DNA from: an uncultured Bacilli bacterium
Lineage (GTDB): Bacteria > Bacillota_I > Bacilli_A > RF39 > UBA660
DNA length: 23,286 nucleotides
Direction of reading: 5' to 3'
Assembly: GCA_934177545.1 (NCBI GenBank)
Contig: CAKPPI010000011.1
Span: 1 to 23,286, forward strand
This document shows positions 15,241 through 22,797 of the stretch, one piece after another. A program made the position numbers and the translations under genes. Each line of letters begins with the position of its first letter. Within the stretch, counting starts at the first letter, position 1. A model generated the notes under the pieces. It was not told the DNA's origin and made no database searches. It was given only the letters and a program-made list of their open reading frames with translations.

Positions 15241-17220
15241 CTATGTACTACAAGTTCTAATATTATATCCTTTATTATTAAACTCTACTTCTATATTTCC
15301 ATCCTTATCAGTTCGGTAAATCTTACTCTTGCTTAAAGTATTTAATACTGACTTTTTTGGATGACCATATCTATTATTTTCACCAACACTAATTAATGAA
15401 TATTTAGGATTAATCTCATTTATAAATTTTTTACTTGAAGATGTATTAGATCCATGATGACCTACTTTTAAAATATCAATTTTAGGTAGATTATAACTAT
15501 TTATAATATCTTGTTCGCTTCTAACACTAGCATCTCCCATTAATAATAATTTAGAAGAGAAAATCATTCCAAATAAAACTGTACTAGCATCGTTTTCATC
15601 AGTAAAACTATTATTAATCACTAGGAAGTTAAAGTTACCAAGAGAAATATTATCCCCCTTTTTTAACTTGGTAATATTTATATCATTATTTAAAGAGTCA
15701 ATTACTACTCTTTTTTCTATACTGTTTAACTGATTACTATTTAAATAAACATTATCTACTTTAAAGTATTTGACTATCTTAAAATATTCACCAATATGAT
15801 CCATATCACCATGACTAATCAAAATAGTATCAATTCTTCTTATTCCTTTTGATCTTAAAAATGTTACTAAATCATCACCAATAGACCATTTATCAAGACT
15901 ACTATTAATACTACCTCCGGTATCTAAAAGCATAGATTTATTATTAGAAACAAACAAGATACTATCTCCTTGTCCTACATCTATCATATACATTTTATCT
16001 TCTACTACTATATTATTATAAAAATAGTGCGGTACTAAAAGTATTAGTAAAAGATAGAGAACTTTTCTTTTATAAATAGCTATAAATATTATTAAAAGAT
16101 AAATTATATAGATAATAATACTTAACTTTCTAAAGGTTAGATTAATACTTATCCCTTCAAAGAAGAATATACTTTTTTCAAAGAGATTAACTACTACTAA
16201 ATAGATACCACCTAAGAATGGACAAACAGCTACTATAAAAGTTAGAGGGAACAAGATAGAACTTACAAAAGGTACATAAAATAAGTTATAGATAATACTA
16301 AGTAAATTAACATTAGAGAAATAATAAAGAGAGATAGGTAGAGAGAATAAAAAAGCAAGTATAGATGTTTCTACTAGTCTAAATAATTTCTTATCTTGCT
16401 TTTTATTATCATAGTATAAAATTAAACCTGATGATATAACAAAGGAATAATTAAAACCAATATCTTTAATACTTGCTGGATTTATAATTAATAGCACTAT
16501 AAGTGCTAGAATAAGCATATTGAAAGTGGAAAGACCTAAGTGAAATTCTTTATTAGGTTTAAAAATCGATAGAAAAACTAAAGCTCTTAAAATGGAAGCA
16601 CTAGAATCAATTATCAAATAGTAAAGGAAAAGAGGTAATATCATTAAATGAATTTTTCTTTTTTTAAATAGCGAATAGAGAAAGTAATAAATAATTGCTA
16701 AGTGACTTCCTGATAAGGAAAATAAATGAGATATCCCAACAGTTTGGAGTGACTTTTTAACTTTATAAGATAAATCATCTTTATTTCCTATAATAAAAGC
16801 TTTTAAATATGGAGATACTCTACTATCAAAAGAAGATAAATAATTATATAGTCCATCTTTTATAAAATAGATAACATTTCTATTTTCTTTTAATATTTTA
16901 ATATTTTTAACCATTAAATAATTATTACTCTTTAAAGTACCAGTAACTCTAATAATACTGCCTAAAGTTATCTTCTTATATTCTTTTAATTCTTTTTTAT
17001 TTTTTATATAGTATGTGAGTGGTAAAGTTTTATTATTTTTTAATGTGAAGGTTAAATGATCATCAGTAAATCTTTTTTTGATAACTTTTACTGTTAGAGT
17101 TTGTTCTCCTTTCCTATAACCTACTGATGTCATACTTGAAATGGTAGTGTATATGAGGGTAATAATTAAAAGAATAATAAGTAATAATCTAGAGTGTAAT
17201 ATTATCTTTAATACTTTCAA
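15241..17220 (-). CDS. comEC: DNA uptake channel ComEC/Rec2
   Basis: Inner-membrane channel that carries single-stranded DNA into the cell in natural transformation. The frame has the family's order: N-terminal membrane segments and an OB-like domain (about 40-120), a competence domain with many membrane segments (HLFSLSGSHLAIIYYF is typical) and a C-terminal metallo-beta-lactamase domain with SHGDMDHIGEY, GDAS and VGHHGSNTSS, the ligand histidines present. The frame can open at TTG 17235, but AAAGGA is only one base from it; TTG 17220 has GGAG eight bases upstream and gives 659 residues. Either start overlaps the end of comEA (by 32 bases for 17220), so they are coupled. It looks intact, but this alone does not prove the strain is competent. 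Confidence 0.9.
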   Translation of the reverse strand: MKVLKIILHSRLLLIILLIITLIYTTISSMTSVGYRKGEQTLTVKVIKKRFTDDHLTFTLKNNKTLPLTYYIKNKKELKEYKKITLGSIIRVTGTLKSNNYLMVKNIKILKENRNVIYFIKDGLYNYLSSFDSRVSPYLKAFIIGNKDDLSYKVKKSLQTVGISHLFSLSGSHLAIIYYFLYSLFKKRKIHLMILPLFLYYLIIDSSASILRALVFLSIFKPNKEFHLGLSTFNMLILALIVLLIINPASIKDIGFNYSFVISSGLILYYDNKKQDKKLFRLVETSILAFLFSLPISLYYFSNVNLLSIIYNLFYVPFVSSILFPLTFIVAVCPFLGGIYLVVVNLFEKSIFFFEGISINLTFRKLSIIIYIIYLLIIFIAIYKRKVLYLLLILLVPHYFYNNIVVEDKMYMIDVGQGDSILFVSNNKSMLLDTGGSINSSLDKWSIGDDLVTFLRSKGIRRIDTILISHGDMDHIGEYFKIVKYFKVDNVYLNSNQLNSIEKRVVIDSLNNDINITKLKKGDNISLGNFNFLVINNSFTDENDASTVLFGMIFSSKLLLMGDASVRSEQDIINSYNLPKIDILKVGHHGSNTSSSKKFINEINPKYSLISVGENNRYGHPKKSVLNTLSKSKIYRTDKDGNIEVEFNNKGYNIRTCST

Positions 17221-17863
17221 ATAAAGTATCTCCAATTCCTTTCACTTCTTTTAACTGATTAATATCAGTAAACTCGCCTTTTTCTTCTCGGTAATTAATT
17301 ATCTCTTTTGCCTTAGCTTCACCAATACCTGGTAGAGTCATTAACTCTTCAAGTGTTGCATTATTTATTGAAACTTTAGTATTAGATGTAGAATTATCTT
17401 CGATGATAGTAGAAATACAAGCATCATTTTTTATACCATTATTAGAAATACATTTTTCTTGTTCTTGTTTTTCCTCTTCTTTTACCTTAGTAAAGTTCTT
17501 AACTTCATCATAAGAATAAACAATGATAACCATCTCATCAGTAACTTTCTTAGAAAGATTTAAAACTGAGGTATCAGCATCACTTTTTAACTCTCCTGCT
17601 AGATGAATAACATCTATTACTCTACTACCTTTTTTCATACTATAAGTACCAGGATTATTAATCGCTCCTTTAATATCTACTAAGTAGTATGTTTCCTTAT
17701 CAGTAGTAGTTTCTTCTTTCTTAGGTGTTAATACTATCTTCTTAGTACTAGTCTTTTTCTTTGGTGTAAAATGACTTCTAAAAATTAAAAATGAAGCGGT
17801 GACTGACAGTAAAAATAGTAGCAAAATAACAATTAATTTTCTATGTCGATAAGAAAAAGTCAT
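17189..17863 (-). CDS. comEA: DNA receptor ComEA
   Basis: Membrane-anchored DNA-binding protein that receives double-stranded DNA outside the cell and delivers it to ComEC. 224 residues: an N-terminal membrane segment (about 10-30), a charged linker, an SLBB domain (YLVDIKGAINNPGTYSMKKG), a Glu/Lys-rich linker with two or three cysteines, and two helix-hairpin-helix motifs at the end (TLEELMTLPGIGEAKAKEII and LKEVKGIGDTLFESI). ATG 17863 has AAAGGAGG at good spacing; the frame extends upstream to 17914 but that segment overlaps the promoter. It heads comEA-comEC-nuclease. Confidence 0.92.
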   Translation of the reverse strand: MTFSYRHRKLIVILLLFLLSVTASFLIFRSHFTPKKKTSTKKIVLTPKKEETTTDKETYYLVDIKGAINNPGTYSMKKGSRVIDVIHLAGELKSDADTSVLNLSKKVTDEMVIIVYSYDEVKNFTKVKEEEKQEQEKCISNNGIKNDACISTIIEDNSTSNTKVSINNATLEELMTLPGIGEAKAKEIINYREEKGEFTDINQLKEVKGIGDTLFESIKDNITL

Positions 17864-17885
17864 GGTCTTTCCTCCTTTCGCTACC

Positions 17886-17914
17886 ACTATAACAGATAGC
17901 TTTTTAAAAAGCAA
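17886..17914 (-). promoter_or_regulatory. promoter for comEA-comEC
   Basis: On the minus strand TTGCTT (17909-17914) and TATAGT (17886-17891) are 17 bases apart. The spacer contains part of the palindrome GCTTTTTAAAAAGC, which could act as an operator. The -35 box abuts the terminator hairpin of the upstream gene. Confidence 0.6.
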
Positions 17915-17940
17915 AGAGGCAAAAATTACATTTTGCCTCT
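17901..17940 (-). terminator. strong terminator downstream of ftsW
   Basis: On the minus strand AGAGGCAAAA (17931-17940) pairs perfectly with TTTTGCCTCT (17915-17924) around a 6-base loop, followed by TTTGCTTTTT. It lies about 100 bases after the ftsW stop, beyond the repeat region. Confidence 0.75.
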
Positions 17941-17945
17941 AAAAC

Positions 17946-18011
17946 TACCCCTCAAATTGCCAAATTGAGCTCTGAATTTAACAAATTCACCTTTAAAGTA
18001 CCCCTCAATTT
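17946..18011 (-). repeat. repeat-bearing non-coding segment between ftsW and comEA
   Basis: Two near-identical 13-mers, TACCCCTCAAATT (17946-17958) and TACCCCTCAATTT (17999-18011), flank two small hairpins: a near-palindrome at 17951-17969 (CTCAAATTGCCAAATTGAG) and a perfect one at 17974-17988 (GAATTT/AAATTC). No frame of note spans it. It could be a structured leader or trailer RNA, a small interspersed repeat, or the scar of an element; I do not recognise a named family. Confidence 0.55.
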
Positions 18012-18039
18012 ACAATATCTCGGTTTCAAACCACAAATT

Positions 18040-19191
18040 TTATTTTTTTTTATTTTTTTCTTCTTCTCTTATTCTAGTTTCTATACATACCCTTTGAACA
18101 AAGGCTATAGCAACCATTAAACACAAGGTAAAACTACCTCCATAGCTAATAAATGGTAAAGGAACACCAGTCATTGGCATCATTCCTAAAAGTCCCATTA
18201 AGTTAACACAAATATGTAAGAATATATAGAAAAGTACTCCATAGCAGATTAATGCTCCCCTATTTGTATAACTCTTTTTAGCTATTAAATAGATTCTAAA
18301 TAAAACAAATATATAAGCTAGAATAAGAACTATTCCTGTAACAACACCTAACTCTTCTACGATAACAGCAAAGATAAAATCAGTATAAGGTTCTGGTAAA
18401 TACAAATACTTTTGGGTACTATTACCAAGTCCTACTCCTGTTAATCCCCCATTATTAATAGCAATATAACCATTACAAACTTGATTACCTTCATTTAATA
18501 ATCTAGAACATGGATTAGTAAATGTTAATCTTTCTAACTGTCTTTCATGAATCAAAGTCTTACCCATCATAGTAAGAACTAAAGCAGCAAACAGTACTAA
18601 AATAATACCAAAAGTAATAATTTTACTCTTTACTATTCTCGGTATTGGTACTATTAAAAACATAAAAATAACTATCAATGAAAAGATAATAGACGTTCCA
18701 AGATCAGGTTGTAAAATAATTAAGAAAGCAACAATTCCACCAATAACCAATGGAATAGCACATACTAACGGACTAGATAACTTCTTTTCATTTAGTTCAT
18801 AATACCTTGCGATAAAAGCAATAATAACTACTTTAGCAAATTCACTAGGTTGAATTGTAATAGGTCCTAGTTGAAACCAACTCTTGGCTTGATTAGTAAC
18901 TTTACCGTATAAAAGTAAAGCAACTAATCCTGTTACTATCAGAATAAGTAGTGGTGTGGAAGAAATACCATATACTTTAGTATTAAACTTAATAATTATA
19001 AAACTAATTAAAGCACTAACTCCTAGGAATATTCCTTGTTTAATAAAATAACCATAAGCACTCTTACCACTCATATAAGCAGTTACATTACTTGAAGAAA
19101 ATACCATTATAAGACCAAAGAGAAATAATAAAGCTGTTACAAAGAAAAGTGGTTTATCAAGATACTTGATTACTTTTCTTGTCTTAGTCAT
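18040..19191 (-). CDS. ftsW: FtsW/RodA/SpoVE family peptidoglycan polymerase
   Basis: SEDS-family glycosyltransferase that polymerises lipid II together with a class B penicillin-binding protein. 383 residues with about ten membrane segments. Family marks are QLGPITIQPSEFAK, IILQPDLGTS, the EELG segment (FAVIVEELGVV) and PFISYGGSFTLCLM near the end, followed by a lysine-rich tail. GGAG lies about 12 bases before ATG 19191, slightly far. Which paralogue it is (division FtsW, elongation RodA or sporulation SpoVE) cannot be told from the sequence; FtsW-like features are my best reading. It stands alone on this strand. Confidence 0.88.
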   Translation of the reverse strand: MTKTRKVIKYLDKPLFFVTALLFLFGLIMVFSSSNVTAYMSGKSAYGYFIKQGIFLGVSALISFIIIKFNTKVYGISSTPLLILIVTGLVALLLYGKVTNQAKSWFQLGPITIQPSEFAKVVIIAFIARYYELNEKKLSSPLVCAIPLVIGGIVAFLIILQPDLGTSIIFSLIVIFMFLIVPIPRIVKSKIITFGIILVLFAALVLTMMGKTLIHERQLERLTFTNPCSRLLNEGNQVCNGYIAINNGGLTGVGLGNSTQKYLYLPEPYTDFIFAVIVEELGVVTGIVLILAYIFVLFRIYLIAKKSYTNRGALICYGVLFYIFLHICVNLMGLLGMMPMTGVPLPFISYGGSFTLCLMVAIAFVQRVCIETRIREEEKNKKK

Positions 19192-19270
19192 AAATTGTTA
19201 TCACTCCTCTCTCTAGTATAAATATATCACAAACTAACTAGTTTAGAAAGAAGGAATAGTCATTTTAATT

Positions 19271-19299
19271 AACATCTTGACATTATTTATCATATTCTA
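19271..19299 (+). promoter_or_regulatory. possible sigma-K type promoter for the YjcZ-like gene
   Basis: AACA (19271-19274), a 16-base gap and CATATTCTA (19291-19299) match the sigma-K pattern (mACm, 16-17, CATAnnnTA). TTGACA at 19277-19282 with TATATT at 19298-19303 is a competing sigma-A reading, but its 15-base spacer is short. Confidence 0.5.
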
Positions 19300-19323
19300 T
19301 ATTAGAAAAAGGAGGAATCTATT

Positions 19324-19485
19324 ATGTATTACTACGGTGGAGGAAGCTGTGGTTGTGGTGGTTCTATGCCATATTATCCTACTTATGGATATGGTTACTA
19401 CGGACAATCTAACAGTAACTACGCAATCATTTTAGTATTATTTATTCTATTAGTTATCGTTATCGGTGCTAGATATACAAGATAG
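19324..19485 (+). CDS. tiny YjcZ-like sporulation membrane protein
   Basis: A 53-residue protein. The first half is rich in Gly and Tyr (MYYYGGGSCGCGGS, then PTYGYGYYG); the second half is one hydrophobic helix (NYAIILVLFILLVIVIG) ending in basic residues. This matches the YjcZ family of tiny Bacillales membrane proteins, whose members are made in sporulating cells. AAGGAGG lies 8 bases before ATG 19324. The two cysteines (CGC) are not typical of all members. The upstream site is compatible with sigma-K, in keeping with a late mother-cell product. Confidence 0.82.
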   Translation: MYYYGGGSCGCGGSMPYYPTYGYGYYGQSNSNYAIILVLFILLVIVIGARYTR

Positions 19486-19510
19486 AAAGGTTTATCCTTT
19501 CTTTTTCTTT
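19484..19510 (+). terminator. terminator after the YjcZ-like gene
   Basis: AGAAAGG (19484-19490) pairs with CCTTTCT (19496-19502) around a 5-base loop, followed by a T-rich run. It begins within the stop codon. Confidence 0.75.
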
Positions 19511-19550
19511 AATTTTGTGGTAAAATAATGCAAGAAGTGGATGTGGTACT

Positions 19551-20099
19551 ATGTTAAAAACAAAAGAAATATTAGATGAAAAAGATAAAAGACTAAGGCT
19601 TATCAGTGAAGAGGTAACCTTCCCGCTTGCAAAAGAAGATAAGGAATTAATTAATAAAATGGTCACCTATCTTCATGATAGTCAAATAGAAAAACTTGCT
19701 AAGAAGTATGATTTAAGACCAGGTATGGGAATGGCCGCTATTCAATTAGGTGTTCCGAAAAGATATTTAACAATTGTTCATGAAGTTGCTGAACAAGAAT
19801 TTGATACTTATGTTATATGTAATCCAAAGATAATAAGCAACTCTGAAGAAAAGATTTACGTAGATATGGGTGAAGGATGTTTATCTATCAATAGAGATGT
19901 AGAAGGTATCGTTCCAAGATATGCTAGAGTAACGGTTGAAGGATATGACATGGATGGTAATAAAATAAGAATTAGAGCAAGAGAAGAATTAGCCATAGCC
20001 TTTCAACATGAAATAGATCATTTAAATGGAATACTATTTATTGATCATATAGATAAAAACAATCCTTATAAAGATCAAGATAAATATAGAGCAATATAA
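19551..20099 (+). CDS. def: peptide deformylase
   Basis: Iron-dependent enzyme that removes the formyl group from new proteins. 182 residues, the length of the Bacillota type 2 form. The three family motifs are present: GMGMAAIQLG (58-67), EGCLS with the metal ligand C110, and QHEIDHLNG with H153, E154 and H157. The ATG at 19551 has only a weak GTGG ribosome site. TAAAAT at 19522-19527 may be its -10 box, but no good -35 box is visible. It is the only gene of its unit, with a strong terminator after it. Confidence 0.95.
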   Translation: MLKTKEILDEKDKRLRLISEEVTFPLAKEDKELINKMVTYLHDSQIEKLAKKYDLRPGMGMAAIQLGVPKRYLTIVHEVAEQEFDTYVICNPKIISNSEEKIYVDMGEGCLSINRDVEGIVPRYARVTVEGYDMDGNKIRIRAREELAIAFQHEIDHLNGILFIDHIDKNNPYKDQDKYRAI

Positions 20100-20130
20100 A
20101 AGATGAAGAGCAAATTTCTTCATCTTTTTT
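20099..20130. terminator. strong terminator between convergent def and surface-protein genes
   Basis: An 11-bp perfect stem, AAAGATGAAGA (20099-20109) with TCTTCATCTTT (20117-20127), then Ts to 20130. It begins with the last base of the def stop, and on the other strand it lies directly after the stop at 20132-20134, so it can serve both. Confidence 0.8.
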
Positions 20131-20131
20131 A

Positions 20132-21961
20132 TTATCCTAGTTTTATTGTAAACGGATTATTTTTAGTACCATCTCCACCTGTTATTACTACATTTTGTTT
20201 TAGATTCATGGCCGGATGCAAGTTAGCATTTGCTGAGCTGGACACTGGTCCATAAGACCAATGACCTAATTGTGTAATTAAACTGATATTAGATGAGTTA
20301 TAAGGAGTTAATAGCCAATAACCATCTGACATAGTATAATCATTAAATTTACCTGCCATTAGTTCTCCCATCCTTAACAATCCTATTTTTGTATCAACAG
20401 TAATTTTTGTTAAATCAGTTCCTTTTATGTCTTGATACTTACCTAATTTATAATTTTTCCCACTACCAACAGTTCCTAAATACCATGTTGTGCTATCTTC
20501 AATCATATTTACTTGGTCATCAGTTAAATATGCACTTCCTGTTAGATAATCGTTATTTAAAAATGCTATTGTTTTACTATTTGAAAACAATATAGAATCA
20601 CCAAATGTAGTTTTTAAATAATCACTATTATTTTTCAATGAATCAGCACTTGTTATTTTAGTACCTGTCCCATTTTCATGGCTTACTATTCTATATAGAT
20701 TGTTTTCACCCGTTCCAAAGCTTATATATTCTCCACTATATCTTGTTGATAACAATTTTTCAGTTGGATTGTCATCATCACCTTCTAATCTATAAGGATT
20801 ATCATTAGTCCCATCACCATCTATAATCTTTATCGTAGATTTAAAATTTATAGATGGTCTTATTCCACCATATGGATCAGATGGTTTATTATTACTATAG
20901 TCACTGTTTCCTTGTGGAGTAATATAATAGCCTACTGAATTATTGTATGGTGTTATAGTTAACCAAAGCAATTTATTATTTAGATATCCAGTTGAAGATG
21001 TGGCGTTTTTATAACTCATCGTATATTCATAAATATTTAGTAAACCTACAGTATCTGTGACCATAGTAGTCTTCTCTGGTTTAGTTGTAGCAGTGGTTAA
21101 AGTAGCATTCCAAACACTATCTGTTTTAATAAACTTTTCTGGTTCCCTTAAATTACCAAGGAATCCATCTACACTTGTATCGTTTAACCACTGTTCCATA
21201 TAACTACCTTGAAATGCTGTGTTACCACTAGCATTATAAGGTATTGCTGATATATTCCATTGTGTTACTAATTTTACAGAGTTATCAGAGGGATCTATTG
21301 ATACTGCTCTCCATAGTTTTCCACTATACCAGATATAGTTATTAGGATCAGTTCCCGTGATAAATGTCTGCTCAGGATCAGTTTTATCTATACTACCATT
21401 GCTACCTACTCCCGCTAAAAGTGTTTTACTTACTGTTTGACTAAATTGATCAAAAGCATTTGCTCCACTAGGTAGTGTTAAATTAGAACTAGTAAGTCCC
21501 ATAGATGAACCTATTCTTATAGTTTTGCCTTTAGCCCCGGCTATTTTTATCTTGTAAGTTAAATTCTTTCCTTTATCTACTGATACACCTGTAATAGATG
21601 GAACAGTTAAAGTATCAGACGCATATCCTATAGTTATTGAGGAATCTGATAAAGTATAATAATATAGTGAGTTTTTAACTGTTCGATCACTAGAGTTTGT
21701 CACTGTAACAGTTAGTGTATCATTATTTGTAGATGGTGTATATTCTATTACTCCTGCCCCATTAATATTTGCAGTATTAGATCCTATTGCTAAAGTTCCT
21801 GTTAAATTACCTGTTACAACACTATACTTTTGTACTCCTTGGACAGTAAACCAAGCATAAGAGAAATAACCAGTCATCATTAAAGCACTTACTCCTAATA
21901 AAATAAACATATAAGTTTTAGAGATATTAGTATTAGATAATTTTTTGATTAAATTTTTCAT
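20132..21961 (-). CDS. SipW-type surface protein with a duplicated C-terminal domain
   Basis: A 609-residue exported protein. The start MKNLIKKLSNTNISKTYMFI, then LLGVSALMMTGYFSYAWFT, resembles the SipW-dependent signal of TasA/camelysin proteins, and the next 120 residues are a beta-rich domain (TGTLAIGS..., NDTLTVTVTNSSDRTVKN). The rest is two related copies, about 195-395 and 405-609. Shared landmarks: GLLNIYEYTM / GLLRMGELMA, LTITPYNNS / WLLTPYNSS, IRPSINFKSTIKI / LHPAMNLKQNVVI, and GDGTNDNPYRL / GDGTKNNPFTI. The copies resemble the DUF6273-type fold found in gut-bacterial surface proteins; that name is a guess. No sortase motif or C-terminal membrane segment. GGAGAGG precedes ATG 21961. 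No SipW or TasA gene is adjacent. An extracellular matrix or adhesin role is inferred. Confidence 0.8.
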   Translation of the reverse strand: MKNLIKKLSNTNISKTYMFILLGVSALMMTGYFSYAWFTVQGVQKYSVVTGNLTGTLAIGSNTANINGAGVIEYTPSTNNDTLTVTVTNSSDRTVKNSLYYYTLSDSSITIGYASDTLTVPSITGVSVDKGKNLTYKIKIAGAKGKTIRIGSSMGLTSSNLTLPSGANAFDQFSQTVSKTLLAGVGSNGSIDKTDPEQTFITGTDPNNYIWYSGKLWRAVSIDPSDNSVKLVTQWNISAIPYNASGNTAFQGSYMEQWLNDTSVDGFLGNLREPEKFIKTDSVWNATLTTATTKPEKTTMVTDTVGLLNIYEYTMSYKNATSSTGYLNNKLLWLTITPYNNSVGYYITPQGNSDYSNNKPSDPYGGIRPSINFKSTIKIIDGDGTNDNPYRLEGDDDNPTEKLLSTRYSGEYISFGTGENNLYRIVSHENGTGTKITSADSLKNNSDYLKTTFGDSILFSNSKTIAFLNNDYLTGSAYLTDDQVNMIEDSTTWYLGTVGSGKNYKLGKYQDIKGTDLTKITVDTKIGLLRMGELMAGKFNDYTMSDGYWLLTPYNSSNISLITQLGHWSYGPVSSSANANLHPAMNLKQNVVITGGDGTKNNPFTIKLG

Positions 21962-22057
21962 TTTTTATCCTCTCCATATTCTATATAAATAATAACATAA
22001 AATAATCTACTTTTGAAGATATTTTTTTACTAAACTGGAAAAAATAGTTATCTTTTG

Positions 22058-22066
22058 CATACATTA
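22058..22066 (+). promoter_or_regulatory. possible sigma-E -10 element for cotE
   Basis: CATACATT (22058-22065) fits the sigma-E -10 pattern CATACAnT exactly, and with the next A also fits the sigma-K pattern CATAnnnTA. The matching -35 region is weak (GAAAAAA, about 13 bases upstream). In Bacillus subtilis cotE is driven by sigma-E and sigma-K. Confidence 0.45.
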
Positions 22067-22084
22067 AATTGAGGAGGGATAAGT

Positions 22085-22639
22085 TTGGCGTCATTCAAAG
22101 AAATTGTCACTAAAGCAGTAATTGGTAAAGGTAAAAAACAATTTACTGATAACTTATCATTACAAGCTTTAAACACCCCTACTACTGTCTTAGGTTGTTG
22201 GGTAATTAACCATAATTTTAGTGGTGAAAAGATTAATAATATTGTAAATATTTCTGGTGGTTATGATATCAATGTTTGGTATTCTTATGATAACGATACT
22301 AAAACAGAAGTATTAAAAGAACATCATGACTATAATGAAGTAGTTACTATTCAAGGTGATACTAGTACTAATTCTAATGAAGAAATTATTATTAGAAACC
22401 TATCTGGTCCTAGTTGTATTAAAGCAGAAATTAATGGTAATAATATTTTAACTACTATTGAGAAGACTCTTGGTATTGAACTAGTCGGTGATACTAAAGT
22501 TAGAATTAATGTTGAAGATAGTTACAATGATGACTGGGATGAAATAGCTGATAGTGATGAAACTATTGACAATCAAATAGATAATGAAGTAGTAGAAGAC
22601 TATATAAGTGATAATGAGACTACTCCACTAGACTCTTAA
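22085..22639 (+). CDS. cotE: outer spore coat morphogenetic protein CotE
   Basis: CotE forms a ring around the forespore and recruits the outer coat. 184 residues against 181 in Bacillus subtilis. Recognised by the N-terminus (ASFKEIVTKAVIGKGKK), the conserved core LGCWVINHNFSGEK, GGYDINVWYSYDNDTKTEV, and the very acidic C-terminal tail (from DDWDEIADSDE to the end), which in Bacillus is needed for coat assembly. TTG 22085 is used because GAGGAGGG lies at correct spacing and no ATG fits. In Bacillus cotE lies by mutS-mutL; here a damaged, transposon-bearing region follows instead. Confidence 0.9.
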   Translation: MASFKEIVTKAVIGKGKKQFTDNLSLQALNTPTTVLGCWVINHNFSGEKINNIVNISGGYDINVWYSYDNDTKTEVLKEHHDYNEVVTIQGDTSTNSNEEIIIRNLSGPSCIKAEINGNNILTTIEKTLGIELVGDTKVRINVEDSYNDDWDEIADSDETIDNQIDNEVVEDYISDNETTPLDS

Positions 22640-22673
22640 AAAGAAAAGACCTTCCTTAAGATCTTTTCTTTTT
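22638..22673 (+). terminator. terminator after cotE
   Basis: A 12-bp perfect stem, AAAAAGAAAAGA (22638-22649) with TCTTTTCTTTTT (22662-22673). It begins within the stop codon. Confidence 0.8.
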
Positions 22674-22682
22674 GATTAATAA

Positions 22683-22760
22683 TTAAGATACTTTATAACC
22701 AGTGTACAATATAATTTCTTCATAAGGATAACCATCCTTTTGTATTTTAACTACAAAGCA
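22683..22760 (-). pseudogene. remnant of the C-terminal end of an unknown gene
   Basis: Reading the minus strand, 25 codons (CFVVKIQKDGYPY, then EEIILYTGYKVS) end at TAA 22683-22685, and an in-frame TAG lies just upstream (22761-22763) with no start codon between. The composition (KDGYPYEE, LYTGYKVS) looks like a real protein end rather than noise, so this may be what is left of a decayed gene. I do not recognise the family. Confidence 0.35.
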
Positions 22761-22772
22761 CTATAACATTCA

Positions 22773-22797
22773 CTCCAAAAAAATCAATTTTTTAGAG
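22773..22797 (-). terminator. terminator-like hairpin after the ABC remnant
   Basis: On the minus strand CTCTAAAAAA pairs with TTTTTTGGAG (one T-G pair) around a short loop, with a smaller GCCT/AGGC hairpin at about 22801-22813 just before it. It lies between the ABC remnant and the next remnant downstream. Confidence 0.45.

Noticed and set aside
15142..15336. Plus-strand open frame of 64 codons
   Set aside because: It spans the ends of comEC and the YhcG-type gene on the other strand; its Phe/Leu/Tyr-rich content is the mirror of AT-rich coding sequence.
19469..19666. Minus-strand open frame of 65 codons
   Set aside because: It overlaps the def start and the terminator before it, with no supporting signal.
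20407..20595. Plus-strand open frame of 62 codons
   Set aside because: It is the shadow of the surface protein gene on the other strand.
21975..21983. CATATTCTA on the plus strand, a sigma-K -10 look-alike upstream of cotE
   Set aside because: It lacks an mACm element at the right distance and is about 100 bases from cotE; such AT-rich matches are expected by chance.
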